Source of the DNA: Ralstonia sp. ASV6
GTDB lineage: Bacteria > Pseudomonadota > Gammaproteobacteria > Burkholderiales > Burkholderiaceae
Direction: 5' to 3'
Length of the DNA stretch: 45,485 nt
Assembly: GCF_016429285.1 (NCBI RefSeq)
Contig: NZ_JAELUI010000033.1
Span: 1-45,485, forward strand
Shown here: in pieces, positions 35,014 to 44,681 of the stretch
Layout: each line of letters begins with the position of its first letter
How positions within the stretch are numbered: the first letter of the stretch is position 1
Program-made: the position numbers and the translations under genes
The notes under the pieces: model-generated
Told to the model about the DNA's origin: nothing
The model's database searches: none
What the model saw: only the letters and a program-made list of their open reading frames with translations

Positions 35014-35757
35014 ATGGATATCAAGACTGTCCGCGAAACCGCGTTCGCGATGCCGATCACGAGCCCGGCCTACCCGCCCGGCCCGTACCGCTTTATCCAC
35101 CGTGAGTTCTTCATCATCACGTACCGCACCGACCCGGCCAAGCTGCGCGCCATGGTGCCCGAGCCGCTGGAAGTGCCCGAGCCGCTGGTTGCCTATGAGT
35201 TCATCCGCATGGCCGACTCCACGGGCTTTGGCGACTACACCGAGAGCGGCCAGGTGATCCCCGTCACCTACGAAGGCAAGCCCGGCACCTACACGCTGGC
35301 GATGTACCTGGACGACCATCCGCCCCTGGCAGGCGGCCGCGAGATGTGGGGCTTCCCCAAAAAACTCGCCAGCCCCAAGCTCGAGACCGACAAGGACACG
35401 CTGATCGGCACGCTCGACTACGGCCCCGTGCGTGTCGCCACAGGCACCATGGGCTACAAGCACCGAGAACTGGATCTGGCCGAGCAGAAGCGCCGGCTGG
35501 GGCTACCCAACTACCTGCTCAAGATCATCCCGCACGTGGACGGCAAGACCGCGCGCATCTGCGAGCTGTCGCGCAACTATATGGTCGATATCGACATGAA
35601 AGGCGCCTGGAGCGGCCCCGCCTCGCTGGAGCTCGCCCACCACGCGCTGGCGCCGGTGGCCGAACTGCCGGTGCTGGAGATTGTCGAAGCTCGGCACATC
35701 ATTGCAGACCTGACCCTCGGCATGGGCGAGGTCGTGTTCGACTACCTCGCGCAGTAA
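35014..35757 (+). CDS. adc: Acetoacetate decarboxylase
   Basis: The 247-residue enzyme matches acetoacetate decarboxylase along its length: [28 protein letters not shown], then [30 protein letters not shown], which contains the adjacent lysines K116/K117. The first corresponds to the Schiff-base lysine of the clostridial enzyme. [13 protein letters not shown] follows. It converts acetoacetate to acetone and CO2. The start at 35014 has a perfect AAGGAG upstream. It is the first gene of a cluster with 3-hydroxybutyrate dehydrogenase (34 bp later) and a patatin-like hydrolase, an arrangement that points to ketone-body or polyhydroxybutyrate turnover. Confidence 0.95.
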   Translation: MDIKTVRETAFAMPITSPAYPPGPYRFIHREFFIITYRTDPAKLRAMVPEPLEVPEPLVAYEFIRMADSTGFGDYTESGQVIPVTYEGKPGTYTLAMYLDDHPPLAGGREMWGFPKKLASPKLETDKDTLIGTLDYGPVRVATGTMGYKHRELDLAEQKRRLGLPNYLLKIIPHVDGKTARICELSRNYMVDIDMKGAWSGPASLELAHHALAPVAELPVLEIVEARHIIADLTLGMGEVVFDYLAQ

Positions 35758-35791
35758 TCCCTCCCCCGTCAACCCTCACGGAGTACACAAC

Positions 35792-36577
35792 ATGTCTGAT
35801 TTGAAAGGCAAAGTCGCTGTTGTCACAGGCGCCGCCAGCGGCATCGGCAAGCAGATCGCCCTCACGCTCGCCAATTCGGGCGCGGCTATCGCCATCGTTG
35901 ACCTGAACGAAGATGGCGCAAAGGCCGTCGCCAAGGAGATCACCGATGCGGGCGGCCGCGCCATCGGCCTGCGCATGGACGTGACCGATGAGCAAGCCGT
36001 TGACAGCGGCATCGACCGCGTGGCGGAAGAGCTCGGTTCGGTCGACATCCTCGTCTCGAACGCCGGCATCCAGATCGTCAACCCGTTCGTGAGCTACTCG
36101 TTTGCCGACTGGAAGAAGATGCAGGCCATCCATGTCGACGGCGCCTTCCTGACCACGCGCGCAGCGCTGCGCCACATGTACAAGGACGACCGCGGCGGCG
36201 TGGTGATCTACATGGGTTCGGTGCACTCGCACGAAGGCTCGCCGCTCAAGTCAGCCTACGTGGCGGCCAAGCACGCACTGCTGGGCCTGAACAAGGTGCT
36301 GGCCAAGGAAGGCGCGGCACACAACGTGCGCTCGCACGTGGTGTGCCCGGGCTTTGTGCGCACGCCGCTGGTTGAAAAGCAGATTCCCGAGCAGGCCAAG
36401 GAACTCGGTATCAGCGAGGAAGACGTTGTGAAGAAGGTCATGCTGGGCGAGACGGTGGACGGCGTGTTCACCACCGTGGAAGACGTGGCCGAGACAGTGC
36501 GCTTCCTGGCGACCTTCCCGAGCGCCGCGCTGACCGGCCAGTCGTTCGTGGTCAGCCACGGCTGGTTCATGCAGTAA
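35792..36577 (+). CDS. bdhA: 3-hydroxybutyrate dehydrogenase (SDR)
   Basis: The 261-residue short-chain dehydrogenase has the cofactor motif TGAASGIG (residues 12-19), NAGIQ (90-94) and the catalytic Ser143, Tyr156 and Lys160 in [20 protein letters not shown]. The [19 protein letters not shown] segment and the C-terminal [13 protein letters not shown] are characteristic of D-3-hydroxybutyrate dehydrogenases. These oxidise 3-hydroxybutyrate to acetoacetate with NAD. The product is the substrate of the acetoacetate decarboxylase encoded just upstream, so the two genes form a consecutive pathway from hydroxybutyrate to acetone or its reverse use. Confidence 0.93.
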   Translation: MSDLKGKVAVVTGAASGIGKQIALTLANSGAAIAIVDLNEDGAKAVAKEITDAGGRAIGLRMDVTDEQAVDSGIDRVAEELGSVDILVSNAGIQIVNPFVSYSFADWKKMQAIHVDGAFLTTRAALRHMYKDDRGGVVIYMGSVHSHEGSPLKSAYVAAKHALLGLNKVLAKEGAAHNVRSHVVCPGFVRTPLVEKQIPEQAKELGISEEDVVKKVMLGETVDGVFTTVEDVAETVRFLATFPSAALTGQSFVVSHGWFMQ

Positions 36578-36590
36578 GAACGGAGGAGAC

Positions 36591-37841
36591 ATGCCCGCAC
36601 CCAAGCTACGCGTGGCGGCCAGCCGCGCCAAGTCCAACGACACTGCGCAAGCCGCCGGCACCTCGCCGTCACGCATTGAACTGCCGCCCTACGAAAACAT
36701 CGCGCTGGTGCTGCAAGGCGGCGGCGCGCTCGGCTCGTATCAGGCCGGCGTGTTCGAAGGGCTGGATGCGGCCGGCATCATGCCGAACTGGATTGCGGGC
36801 ATCTCCATCGGGGCGTTGAACACGGCCATCATCGCGGGCAACGCGCCTGAGCACCGGTTGGCAAGGCTGCGCGAGTTCTGGCAGATCATCACGCAGCCGA
36901 CCTTCTCGCCACCGCTGCCGGACATCCTGGAAAACGCATGGTTTGACGGCAACTCGCATCTGCGCAAATGGCTGACCGCCATGCAAGCGGCCGACACCCT
37001 CATCGAGGGGCAGCGCGGTTTCTTCACACCACGTATTCCCGCGCCGCTGCCGGCCAATGAAATGGACCCGCTCGACGCCAGTTACTACGACACGACACCG
37101 TTGAAGGCCACGCTTGAGCGCCTGTGCGATTTCGATCGCATCAACGACGGTGGCATCCGCGTATCGGTGGGCGCTGTGAACGTTCGCACCGGCAACCTGG
37201 AAGCCTTCGACAACACCGAGCGCCGCTTGTGCGCGGAGCACTTCATGGCCTCCGGCGCGCTGCCGCCGGGCTTCCCACCGGTGCTGATCGACGGCGAGTA
37301 CTACTGGGACGGCGGTGTCGTCTCCAACACGCCGCTGTCGTACGTGCTGGGCACCAAGCCACGCCGCGACACGCTCGTGTTTCAGGTGGACTTGTGGAGC
37401 GCACTGGGGCCGGTGCCCAACACCATGATCGGCGTAGCCAGCCGTCAGAAGGATCTGCAGTATTCCAGCCGCACCCGGCTTATCACCGACTGGATGGAGC
37501 GCTCGCAATCGACGCGCCGGTTGGTGCGCAAGTTGCTCGACCACCTGCCGGAGGAAGAATTCAAGCGCTCGCCATGGTACAAGCACGCGCAAGAACTGGC
37601 CTGCGCCAAACGCTACAACGTGATCCACCTGATCTACGCGGCCAAGGAGCACGAAGGGCCAGGTAAGGACATCCAGTTTGGGCCATCCACCATGCGCGAC
37701 CACTGGGGCTCGGGTCTGGCGGACATCCGCGAATCGCTCTCGCACCCCGAGTGGCTAGCGATGCCCGATGACGAGTCCGGCTTCGTCACGCACGATATCC
37801 ACCGCCACGCGCACGCCGAGCGGCGCGGCAAGCGGCTCTAA
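36591..37841 (+). CDS. Patatin-like phospholipase/hydrolase (DUF3734 type)
   Basis: The 416-residue protein has a patatin domain with the oxyanion motif LQGGGALGSYQAG (about 41-53), the nucleophile elbow GISIG (Ser72) and the catalytic aspartate in YYWDGGVVSNTPL (D240). A C-terminal region (about 290-390, RTRLITDWMERSQSTRRL ... CAKRYNVIHLIYAAKEHEGPGKDI) matches the DUF3734 extension. A strong GGAGGAG precedes the ATG, 13 bp after the bdhA stop, so it is part of the same operon. Its link to hydroxybutyrate metabolism could be a lipase or granule-associated hydrolase role, not a proven one. Confidence 0.9.
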   Translation: MPAPKLRVAASRAKSNDTAQAAGTSPSRIELPPYENIALVLQGGGALGSYQAGVFEGLDAAGIMPNWIAGISIGALNTAIIAGNAPEHRLARLREFWQIITQPTFSPPLPDILENAWFDGNSHLRKWLTAMQAADTLIEGQRGFFTPRIPAPLPANEMDPLDASYYDTTPLKATLERLCDFDRINDGGIRVSVGAVNVRTGNLEAFDNTERRLCAEHFMASGALPPGFPPVLIDGEYYWDGGVVSNTPLSYVLGTKPRRDTLVFQVDLWSALGPVPNTMIGVASRQKDLQYSSRTRLITDWMERSQSTRRLVRKLLDHLPEEEFKRSPWYKHAQELACAKRYNVIHLIYAAKEHEGPGKDIQFGPSTMRDHWGSGLADIRESLSHPEWLAMPDDESGFVTHDIHRHAHAERRGKRL

Positions 37842-37847
37842 GGCCGG

Positions 37848-39983
37848 CTAACCGGGCGGCTGCGGCGCGCTTGCCTGCTGCGCACGCAGCGTCCGCAGCG
37901 ACACGCCCAATGGCGGCCGCGGCAACGCCGCCGACCACGCCCGGCGGATCACGCCGCTGATCTGCTTGTAGACCTCCTTCGAGATCACCGTTTCGGCCAG
38001 CATGGCGTCAATCTTGTTCTGGCCGATGTGCAGCGCAAACAGCAACAGCAGGCGCTTTTCGAGCACGGCGCTGTAATCGCCAAACTTGTCGCGCAACTCG
38101 GTCAACCCTTCTTCTGCGGCTTCGATCCGCGCGATGAGCACGCCGTCGAGCAAGTCCGCCATGCGCTCGCCCAGTACCGGCTGCAATGACAAGCAGTTGT
38201 AGGCACGCAAGCGCTCCAGCACGGTCTGCCGGCAGACCAACAGCTCGAAGCGGTCAGCCAGCGCATTGGCCAGCGGCCGGTCGATATGCGCAACCCGGTG
38301 GATCCAGAACGCAGCGCGATAGCCGATGTGCTTGGCAAGAATCCGGCGCGATGCGCGCTTGTACCCAACGCGCCCCTCTGCGCGCGCCGCGTCGATCATG
38401 TCGGCGGTGTTGCGCATCATCACATCGAGGTTGCGGATGGAAACCAGGCCGTTGCCGTATTCGGGAATCAGCTCGCGCTCACGCGTGGCCAGCGAGACCA
38501 ACCCGATGGTCAGACGCTCGCGCTCTGACAATGCGTCTTCAAGGTTCAACTCGGCAGCGCCGGCTGCCACTTCCAGCCGGTACGCTTCTGCCGCCTGATC
38601 TGTTGCCCCCGCCGCAAAGTGAAAGTGCCCACCGATGCGGCGCATGATCGACTCCACTTCCACCGTCGACAGGTTCAGCGCCTGCCGCTGCAGCGCCTGC
38701 TCTTGCGGCGAGAGCTGGTCGAGCCCGAGCTGGTGCATCACCCAGCGCAGTGTCGCGCCGTTGAAGAGCACGCTCACCAGCACGAAACCCGTGGCGAGGA
38801 TGGTGACGAAATGGCGATCGGCCACGTGCACCGCGGCGTTCTCGGCCACGCCCAGCGCCAGTACCAAGGTGACGGCGCCGCGCAGGCCACCCCATGCGAT
38901 CGCCAGCTTGTAGGCATGACTGACCGGCGCTGAGAGCTTGCACCACGCGAGCGCCGGCAACAGGCCAAACAGCACGGCCAGGCGCGCTGCCAGCGCAGCC
39001 ACCACAACCACCGCCAGCCACAGCGCGTCTTTCCACACCACGCCGTGCAACAGCTCGGGCACGCGCACCGCAGCCAACAGGAAGACCACCGCCCCCGCCA
39101 GCGCTGCAATCTGCTCCCAGATCAACTGCAGGTGCGACCAGTTGCGTGGCGCCAGGCGCGTGCGCCCCAGCGCGCCGATCACCAGCCCCGCGCACACCAC
39201 AGACACCACGCCCGACACGTCGAGCACGTTCTCCGCCACGAGGTACAGCGGATACGGCAACGCAAGCGTCCATGCGGCTTCCGCCTGCGCAATGCCGTGC
39301 AGCGCCGGCAACAGGAACGCGGCAACACGCCCGGCAATCAAGCCAAAGAGCACACCACCACCAAATGCCTTGGCCAGTTCACGCAGGCCACCGCTGACCG
39401 TCGCATCGGTGCCGTGGCCCGTGAGCATAGCCAACAACACGCCCATGATGGCAATGGCCGCCGCATCGTTGAGCAACGCCTCGCCCTCCACCAACCGGAT
39501 CAGCCGCGCCGGCGCGCCCACATCGCGAAACACGGCAATCACAGCGGACGGGTCCGTGGTGGCAATCATCGCGCCCAGCAACAGGCAAGTGACGATGCCA
39601 AACGGCGTGACCGCCGCCGCAGCCAAGCCGATGACGCCCGTGGCCACGATCACTGCCACGATGGCCAGCATAAGAATGGGGGCGGCGTCCGGTGCCATGC
39701 TGCGCACGTCCACCGACAGCGCCGCCTGAAACAGCAGCGGCGGCAGGAACAACCACAGATAGGCTTCTGCCGGCCAGCTTGGATCAATGAGCGGTGCAAA
39801 GAAGGTCGTCGCAAATGCAGGCGCCGTATTCTGCAAGCCCACATAAGCGCCGCCGATGCCGATACCCGCCAGCGCCAGCAGCGTCGATTCGGGCAGCGTC
39901 AGTCGCGAAGCCAGCATCTGCACCAGCGCCACCACGGCGAGCAAACCGCCCGCCACCAGCAAGAGGATGACGACGCCGTTCAC
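37848..39983 (-). CDS. CPA1 family Na+(K+)/H+ antiporter with long C-terminal domain
   Basis: The 711-residue protein has a CPA1 antiporter core of about twelve helices (residues 1-400). Its ion-binding acids are seen in IATTDPSAVIAVF (D144) and EGEALLNDAAAIAIMG (N172, D173). A soluble helical domain of about 300 residues follows (QALQRQALNLSTVEVESIMRR ... RDKFGDYSAVLEKRLLLLFALHIGQNKIDAML) that I do not recognise. GTG at 39983 is chosen as start because it overlaps the stop of the upstream gene as GTGA and has GGAG 8 bp before it; an earlier Met at 40010 would lie inside that gene. The coupling is to a Gfo/Idh oxidoreductase, an unusual partner. Confidence 0.88.
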   Translation of the reverse strand: MNGVVILLLVAGGLLAVVALVQMLASRLTLPESTLLALAGIGIGGAYVGLQNTAPAFATTFFAPLIDPSWPAEAYLWLFLPPLLFQAALSVDVRSMAPDAAPILMLAIVAVIVATGVIGLAAAAVTPFGIVTCLLLGAMIATTDPSAVIAVFRDVGAPARLIRLVEGEALLNDAAAIAIMGVLLAMLTGHGTDATVSGGLRELAKAFGGGVLFGLIAGRVAAFLLPALHGIAQAEAAWTLALPYPLYLVAENVLDVSGVVSVVCAGLVIGALGRTRLAPRNWSHLQLIWEQIAALAGAVVFLLAAVRVPELLHGVVWKDALWLAVVVVAALAARLAVLFGLLPALAWCKLSAPVSHAYKLAIAWGGLRGAVTLVLALGVAENAAVHVADRHFVTILATGFVLVSVLFNGATLRWVMHQLGLDQLSPQEQALQRQALNLSTVEVESIMRRIGGHFHFAAGATDQAAEAYRLEVAAGAAELNLEDALSERERLTIGLVSLATRERELIPEYGNGLVSIRNLDVMMRNTADMIDAARAEGRVGYKRASRRILAKHIGYRAAFWIHRVAHIDRPLANALADRFELLVCRQTVLERLRAYNCLSLQPVLGERMADLLDGVLIARIEAAEEGLTELRDKFGDYSAVLEKRLLLLFALHIGQNKIDAMLAETVISKEVYKQISGVIRRAWSAALPRPPLGVSLRTLRAQQASAPQPPG

Positions 39984-41080
39984 GAGGTGGACTCCCGTAC
40001 GGCAAGCCAATCGGTGCGCTCGGTGTCGGTCAGGTCCGGCAGAACCGCTATGCCCGTCTCGGCAGCAGCGATGGCCGCTTCGAGCACCGCCATAACCGCC
40101 AATGCCTGCACCGGAGGAACAGGATTGGGGCGTTGACCGAGGATGGCATCGCGCACGGCAGCGTAGTACGCGCGCTGGTCACCCACAGGTGTGGCGACAT
40201 CGCTTGCCGATGACGTCGCACCATCGATGAGAGCGCCCGTATCGGCATCCGCGCCCCAGCCCTGCGCACCGGGCATCATGCCGGCCAGCAGTTGCGCTTC
40301 CTGCTGATCCATACCGCGTTTGATGAAAGAGCCGCGCGTGCCATGCACGATCCAGCGCGGTGCGCCGCCGGCCACCAGCATGCTGGCGTGCAGGATGGTG
40401 CGGCGTTCGCCGTGGTGGAGAACCACGTGTGCCCAGTCGGCCGTCTCCGCACCGGGGCGTTGCCGAGCAAACGAGGCAGTCACCGCGTCAGGCAGGCCGA
40501 GCAGCAGCAACGCCTGGTCAATCAGATGCGGGCCGAGATCAAACCAGATGCCGGTGCCCTGCCCGGCCTGTTCGCGCCAACGCGCCCGCACCTGCGGGCG
40601 ATAGCGGTCGAAATGCGCCTCCACGTGCATTGCTTCGCCCACGGCACCGCTGGCAATCACTGCCTGCACGGCAAGGAAATCACTGTCCCAACGCCGGTTC
40701 TGAAAAACCGACAGCAAACGCCCGGTCTCCCGCGCCGCGTAGGCCAGATGCCGTGCCTCCGCCAGCGTGACCGTAAAGGGCTTGTCCACCACAACGTGCT
40801 TGCCGGCACGCAGCGCGGCTTCAGCCAGCGGCGCGTGGCGGTCGTTGGGTGCGGCAATGACAACGAGATCGACCTCCCGGTGCACCGCTGCCGCTTCGGG
40901 CGCGCAAACCACAGCGTCCGGCCGGTCTGCGAGCACAGCGTCCGGCCGGTTCGAACCAATTACATGCAGGAGCAGACCCGGCGTGGCATCGATCAGGGCC
41001 GCGTGGAACAGCTTGCCCGCATACCCATAGCCCACCAGGGCAACGCGCAGGGGGCTCAATGGATGTGGTGAGGACGACAT
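39980..41080 (-). CDS. Gfo/Idh/MocA family oxidoreductase
   Basis: The 366-residue enzyme has the N-terminal Rossmann motif VGYGYAGKLFHAALI (G17 on), the conserved HVVVDKPFTVT (K100, P101) and the second-domain segment WFDLGPHLIDQALLLLG. Overall it resembles YdgJ-like members that oxidise sugars or inositols with NAD(P). Near residues 43-60 a short tandem repeat (NRPDAVLADRPDAVV) corresponds to a 24-bp DNA repeat at 40910-40950, where the usual family sequence is shorter. The substrate is unknown. It is translationally coupled to the CPA1 antiporter gene and divergent from the siderophore receptor. Confidence 0.88.
   Translation of the reverse strand: MSSSPHPLSPLRVALVGYGYAGKLFHAALIDATPGLLLHVIGSNRPDAVLADRPDAVVCAPEAAAVHREVDLVVIAAPNDRHAPLAEAALRAGKHVVVDKPFTVTLAEARHLAYAARETGRLLSVFQNRRWDSDFLAVQAVIASGAVGEAMHVEAHFDRYRPQVRARWREQAGQGTGIWFDLGPHLIDQALLLLGLPDAVTASFARQRPGAETADWAHVVLHHGERRTILHASMLVAGGAPRWIVHGTRGSFIKRGMDQQEAQLLAGMMPGAQGWGADADTGALIDGATSSASDVATPVGDQRAYYAAVRDAILGQRPNPVPPVQALAVMAVLEAAIAAAETGIAVLPDLTDTERTDWLAVRESTS
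40910..40950. repeat. In-frame tandem duplication inside the Gfo/Idh gene
   Basis: CACAGCGTCCGGCCGGT occurs at 40910-40926 and again at 40934-40950, a 24-bp period. It encodes the repeated RPDAV in the loop after the Rossmann second strand. Confidence 0.85.
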
Positions 41081-41187
41081 ATCAGGAAAAGGCAGAAAGC
41101 AACTGAGTCAGACACAGCGCACGCAACTTGGTGCCGAAAATTCGCAATTGACTCATGGAAAGTTGCTGAATCTTGTACCCGCAAACG

Positions 41188-41246
41188 TTGTATTCCGTCA
41201 AAAGCATGATTTAACTCTCTTGTAAATAGGAATTGTTCTCATTATT
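41188..41246 (+). promoter_or_regulatory. Promoter and Fur box of the TonB-dependent receptor
   Basis: TTGTAT (41188-41193) and TTAACT (41211-41216) are 17 bp apart. Downstream, AGGAATTGTTCTCATTATT (41228-41246) matches the 19-bp Fur consensus at about 12 of 19 positions when read on the minus strand (AATAATGAGAAC part). Fur-iron would block the start of this transcript. Confidence 0.65.
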
Positions 41247-41250
41247 ATTT

Positions 41251-41311
41251 GCGCCTTCACAAAGTGAAGGCGCCGCAGATGACGGCGCCCTTCCCCATAC
41301 CGGGGCTTTTT
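41251..41311 (+). promoter_or_regulatory. Switch-like leader with two mutually exclusive hairpins
   Basis: GCGCCTTCAC (41251-41260) pairs perfectly with GTGAAGGCGC (41264-41273). The second arm, as GAAGGCGCCG (41266-41275), can instead pair with CGGCGCCCTTC (41283-41293, one bulged C). A short CCCC/GGGG stem (41293-41296 / 41302-41305) then precedes CTTTTT. The three cannot all form, which suggests attenuation or translation control. Confidence 0.6.
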
Positions 41312-41328
41312 ACTTTACGGGAACTGCA

Positions 41329-43461
41329 ATGCCGCCGAATTTTCGACGAGATGGCCTGCGCCTGTCTCTGGCCGTCCTTGGAACCCTGCCGCTCATGCAC
41401 GTGGCGGCGGCTGCCGACACGATTGCGGCCGCCGATGCCGGCACGCTGCCGACGTCCACCGTCAAGGGCACGCGCAGCAGCACGAGCTACGACACGCCTG
41501 TTGCCAACACGGCCACGAAGATTCCCGTGCCGTTGCGCGAGATTCCACAGTCGGTCAACGTCGTGCCGCGCGCGGTCATCCAGGATCAGGGCGCGCTGTC
41601 GCTCAACGACACCCTGCGCAATGTGCCCGGCGTATCGGCCTCGCTGGGCGATGCACAGCGCGATCAGGTGACCATTCGCGGCTTCTCGTCAATCAACGAT
41701 CAGTACGTCGACGGCCTGCGCGATGACTCGCTGTACTTCCGCGATCTGTCGAACATCGACCGCATCGAAGTGTTGAAAGGCCCTGCCGCCGTGCTGTACG
41801 GGCGCGGCTCGTCGGGCGGCATCATCAACCGCGTCACCAAAAAGCCGCTGGCCACGCCGCTGGCCGAAATTGGCGTGCTGGTGGGCACCGAGCGCCAGAA
41901 GCGCGCCGAGTTCGACCTGAACACCTCCATCAACGACGACGCCATTCGCGCGCGCATCACCGGTGCGGTGGAAGACTCGGGCGGTTTCCGCAACGACTAC
42001 TTCCTGCGCCGTCAGGCGATTTCGCCATCGTTCCTGTTCAACCTGTCACCCGACACCAAGCTGACGGTGCAGTTCGACTACCTGCACGACAAGCGCATTG
42101 CCGACCAGGGCGTGCCGTCGTACCACGGCCGCCCCGTGGATGTGCCCATCGGCACGCGCTACGGCTCGGCCGATGCGGGCGCGGGCAACATCGACACCAC
42201 CGTCAAGAGCGTGACAGGCACACTGGATCATCGCTTCAACGATCAGTGGTCGTTCCACAGCGTGGTGCGCAACTATGAATACTCGCTGGGCCGCAACAAC
42301 TACACGACCGTGAAGAGCGTGAACGACGGCCCGATCCCGACCGTCACGCTCAACGTCAACCAGCGCAACCGCAGCGATCGCGGCACCGTGTGGCAAAACG
42401 AGCTGACGCAGAAAGCCGAGACCTGGGGCATCCAGCACACGCTGCTGTACGGCATCGAACTGGGCTATCAGGACAAGAGCGACCGCGTGGCGTCCACCCC
42501 GGGCAACTTCAACGTCAACCTGTTCAATCCGGTGCTGCCGCTACTGCCCACGGTGCCCGCCAACGCCACGCCCAACAACTACGGCCTCTCGCACAACGAA
42601 ACGTACGCCGCGTATGTGCAGGACCTGATCAAGTTCTCGCCGCAATGGACGGTGTTGGCCGGCCTGCGCTATGAAGCGCTCAAGCAGAGCCGCACAGACC
42701 TTACGCCCAGGAACCAGAACTACGCGCGCACCGACACACCGGTCAGCCCGCGCCTGGGGGTGGTGTATCACCCGGTGGAGCCGCTCTCGCTCTACGCGTC
42801 TTACAGCCGCTCGTTCCAACCGGTGGCGGACAGCTTCAGCGTGTACCCGAACAGCAGTGCACTGGCGCCGCAATCCACGACCAACTACGAGATCGGCGCC
42901 AAATACGATGTGTCGGCCAACGCCAGCCTGACCGCCGCACTGTTCGACATGAAACAGACCAACCTGACCGGCGTAGATCCGGCCACGCAGCTGGCAGTGC
43001 CCATCGGCACGCAGCGCACGCGCGGGCTGGAGCTGTCGTTCACGGGCGAGGTGGTGAAGACGTGGTCCCTCATCGCCAGCTATGCCTATCTGAACGGCGT
43101 GCTGACCAACCCGCTCGACAAGAGCGCCGGCGTGGCCGTCAACGGCAACCAGCCGTCGCTCACGCCACGGCATAGCGGTTCGCTTTGGCTAAAGCACGAT
43201 CTGCCCAATGGCTTCTATGTGGCCGGTGGCGTGCGTGCAGAGGCCTCGCGCTATGCATCGCAGTACAACGTGACGACGCTGCCGGGCTACATGACGGTCG
43301 ACCTGGGTGCGGGCTATCGCAGCAAGCACGTCGACGTCACGCTCAATCTGCAGAACCTGTTCAACCGCGCGTACTACGTGTCGGCCCATGGCGGCGCCGA
43401 GAACTACAACATGCCGGGCGCCCCGCGCATGGCGCTGCTGGGCGTGCGCTACAAGATGTAA
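41329..43461 (+). CDS. TonB-dependent siderophore receptor
   Basis: The 710-residue outer-membrane receptor has a signal peptide (about 1-28, ending HVAAAA), a TonB-dependent plug (about 60-170, with REIPQSVNVVPRAVIQDQGALSLNDTLRNVPGVSAS and DRIEVLKGPAAVLYGRGSSGGIINRVTKKP) and a 22-strand barrel. It ends in the C-terminal YYVSAHGGAENYNMPGAPR ... RYKM. This is the FhuE/FpvA/ferrichrome-type group (TIGR01783-like). ATG at 41329 has GGGA upstream; an earlier reading to 41233 would run through the Fur box and leader. It is followed by a PepSY membrane protein, as is usual for iron-uptake genes. Confidence 0.93.
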   Translation: MPPNFRRDGLRLSLAVLGTLPLMHVAAAADTIAAADAGTLPTSTVKGTRSSTSYDTPVANTATKIPVPLREIPQSVNVVPRAVIQDQGALSLNDTLRNVPGVSASLGDAQRDQVTIRGFSSINDQYVDGLRDDSLYFRDLSNIDRIEVLKGPAAVLYGRGSSGGIINRVTKKPLATPLAEIGVLVGTERQKRAEFDLNTSINDDAIRARITGAVEDSGGFRNDYFLRRQAISPSFLFNLSPDTKLTVQFDYLHDKRIADQGVPSYHGRPVDVPIGTRYGSADAGAGNIDTTVKSVTGTLDHRFNDQWSFHSVVRNYEYSLGRNNYTTVKSVNDGPIPTVTLNVNQRNRSDRGTVWQNELTQKAETWGIQHTLLYGIELGYQDKSDRVASTPGNFNVNLFNPVLPLLPTVPANATPNNYGLSHNETYAAYVQDLIKFSPQWTVLAGLRYEALKQSRTDLTPRNQNYARTDTPVSPRLGVVYHPVEPLSLYASYSRSFQPVADSFSVYPNSSALAPQSTTNYEIGAKYDVSANASLTAALFDMKQTNLTGVDPATQLAVPIGTQRTRGLELSFTGEVVKTWSLIASYAYLNGVLTNPLDKSAGVAVNGNQPSLTPRHSGSLWLKHDLPNGFYVAGGVRAEASRYASQYNVTTLPGYMTVDLGAGYRSKHVDVTLNLQNLFNRAYYVSAHGGAENYNMPGAPRMALLGVRYKM

Positions 43462-43483
43462 GCGTGTAAAGGGCAAACACGCG

Positions 43484-44626
43484 ATGCTACGACGGGTGCT
43501 CTTTCGCCTGCACTGGCTGATCGGGTTGTCAGCCAGTGTGGTACTGGCCGTCGTCGGCATCAGCGGTGCGCTGATGGCGTGCGACGAAGAACTGCTGCGC
43601 TGGCTGAACCCCAGCGTGTTCAACTTGCCGGCGCGCACCGGCCCGGCGCCCACGCTGCCACAGGTAGCGGCACAGGCGCGCGCCGCCATGCCCGAGCGCC
43701 CCGTCACGTTCATCACCGCAGCCTCGGGGCCCACTGAACCCTGGCGCATCTGGTACGCGTGGCCACCGGGCAAGCGCGGCGGCAGCAGCCGCGGCGAGTT
43801 GCGCTACTTCGACCCGACCACCGGCACTTTGCTGCCCGAGGCGCGTGGGCAACGCTTCTTCGCCACCGTCAAGCTGCTGCACCGGACATTGCTGGCAGAC
43901 GAGATCGGCAAGCAGATCGTTGGGGCCAGCACGATAGCGCTGGTGGTGATGGCGCTGTCGGGGCTGTACTTGCGCTGGCCGCGCCGCGTGACTAACTGGC
44001 GTAGCTGGCTCATCATCCGCTGGAGCCGCAGCGGGCGCATCCGCTGGTGGGATGTACACACCGTCATCGGCACACTGGTGCTGCCGCTCTACCTGCTGGC
44101 CGCATTGAGCGGGCTGTACTGGGCCTATGACTGGTATCGCGAAGGCCTGCAGCACATGGCCGGCATGCCGGTTACCGCCAAGCCAATGCCAACGGAAGGC
44201 CCGCGCAATTCGCTCGACAATGCGGCATTGGAGCGCACCTGGAACGCTTTCCTCGCCAAGACGTCCAACTATGCGAGTGCCACCCTGCGCATCGACGATG
44301 CGCGCACCGGCAAGGTTGACATCAACTGGCTGCCGCTCAACGCACCGCACGACCGCGCCTTCAACCGCCTGACGCTCGACGCAGCCACTGGCGCGGTCCT
44401 CCGCCAGGAATCCTTCACTGACAAGCCACCGATGCAACGCCTGCTGGCTGGCATGCTGCCGCTGCACAATGGGCGTTACTTCGGGCCGATCGGCGTTCTG
44501 CTGGTATGGATCGGTGCGTTGATGCTGCCGGTCTTTGCGATAACGGGGTGGTGGCTGTATCTGGATCGGCGCAAGCGCGCGCAACCGCAGCGCAAACACG
44601 CATCCTCAGCGACACGTCCTTGCTGA
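43484..44626 (+). CDS. PepSY-associated TM protein (iron-regulated membrane protein)
   Basis: The 380-residue inner-membrane protein starts [36 protein letters not shown], the hallmark N-terminal helix of PepSY_TM proteins. It has three further helices near 150-172, 198-225 and 335-360, and PepSY-like periplasmic parts ([20 protein letters not shown]). Relatives next to siderophore receptors act as ferric-siderophore reductases (FoxB/PiuB-like). The gene is 22 bp after the receptor stop, probably co-transcribed. The ATG at 43484 has only a weak AAAGGG site, but starts upstream in the frame overlap the receptor gene and lack homology. Confidence 0.87.
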   Translation: MLRRVLFRLHWLIGLSASVVLAVVGISGALMACDEELLRWLNPSVFNLPARTGPAPTLPQVAAQARAAMPERPVTFITAASGPTEPWRIWYAWPPGKRGGSSRGELRYFDPTTGTLLPEARGQRFFATVKLLHRTLLADEIGKQIVGASTIALVVMALSGLYLRWPRRVTNWRSWLIIRWSRSGRIRWWDVHTVIGTLVLPLYLLAALSGLYWAYDWYREGLQHMAGMPVTAKPMPTEGPRNSLDNAALERTWNAFLAKTSNYASATLRIDDARTGKVDINWLPLNAPHDRAFNRLTLDAATGAVLRQESFTDKPPMQRLLAGMLPLHNGRYFGPIGVLLVWIGALMLPVFAITGWWLYLDRRKRAQPQRKHASSATRPC

Positions 44627-44681
44627 CCACGCAGGGACGTCGATGCGATGTCGAGCGCCCTCAACACAACAGGACAACATC

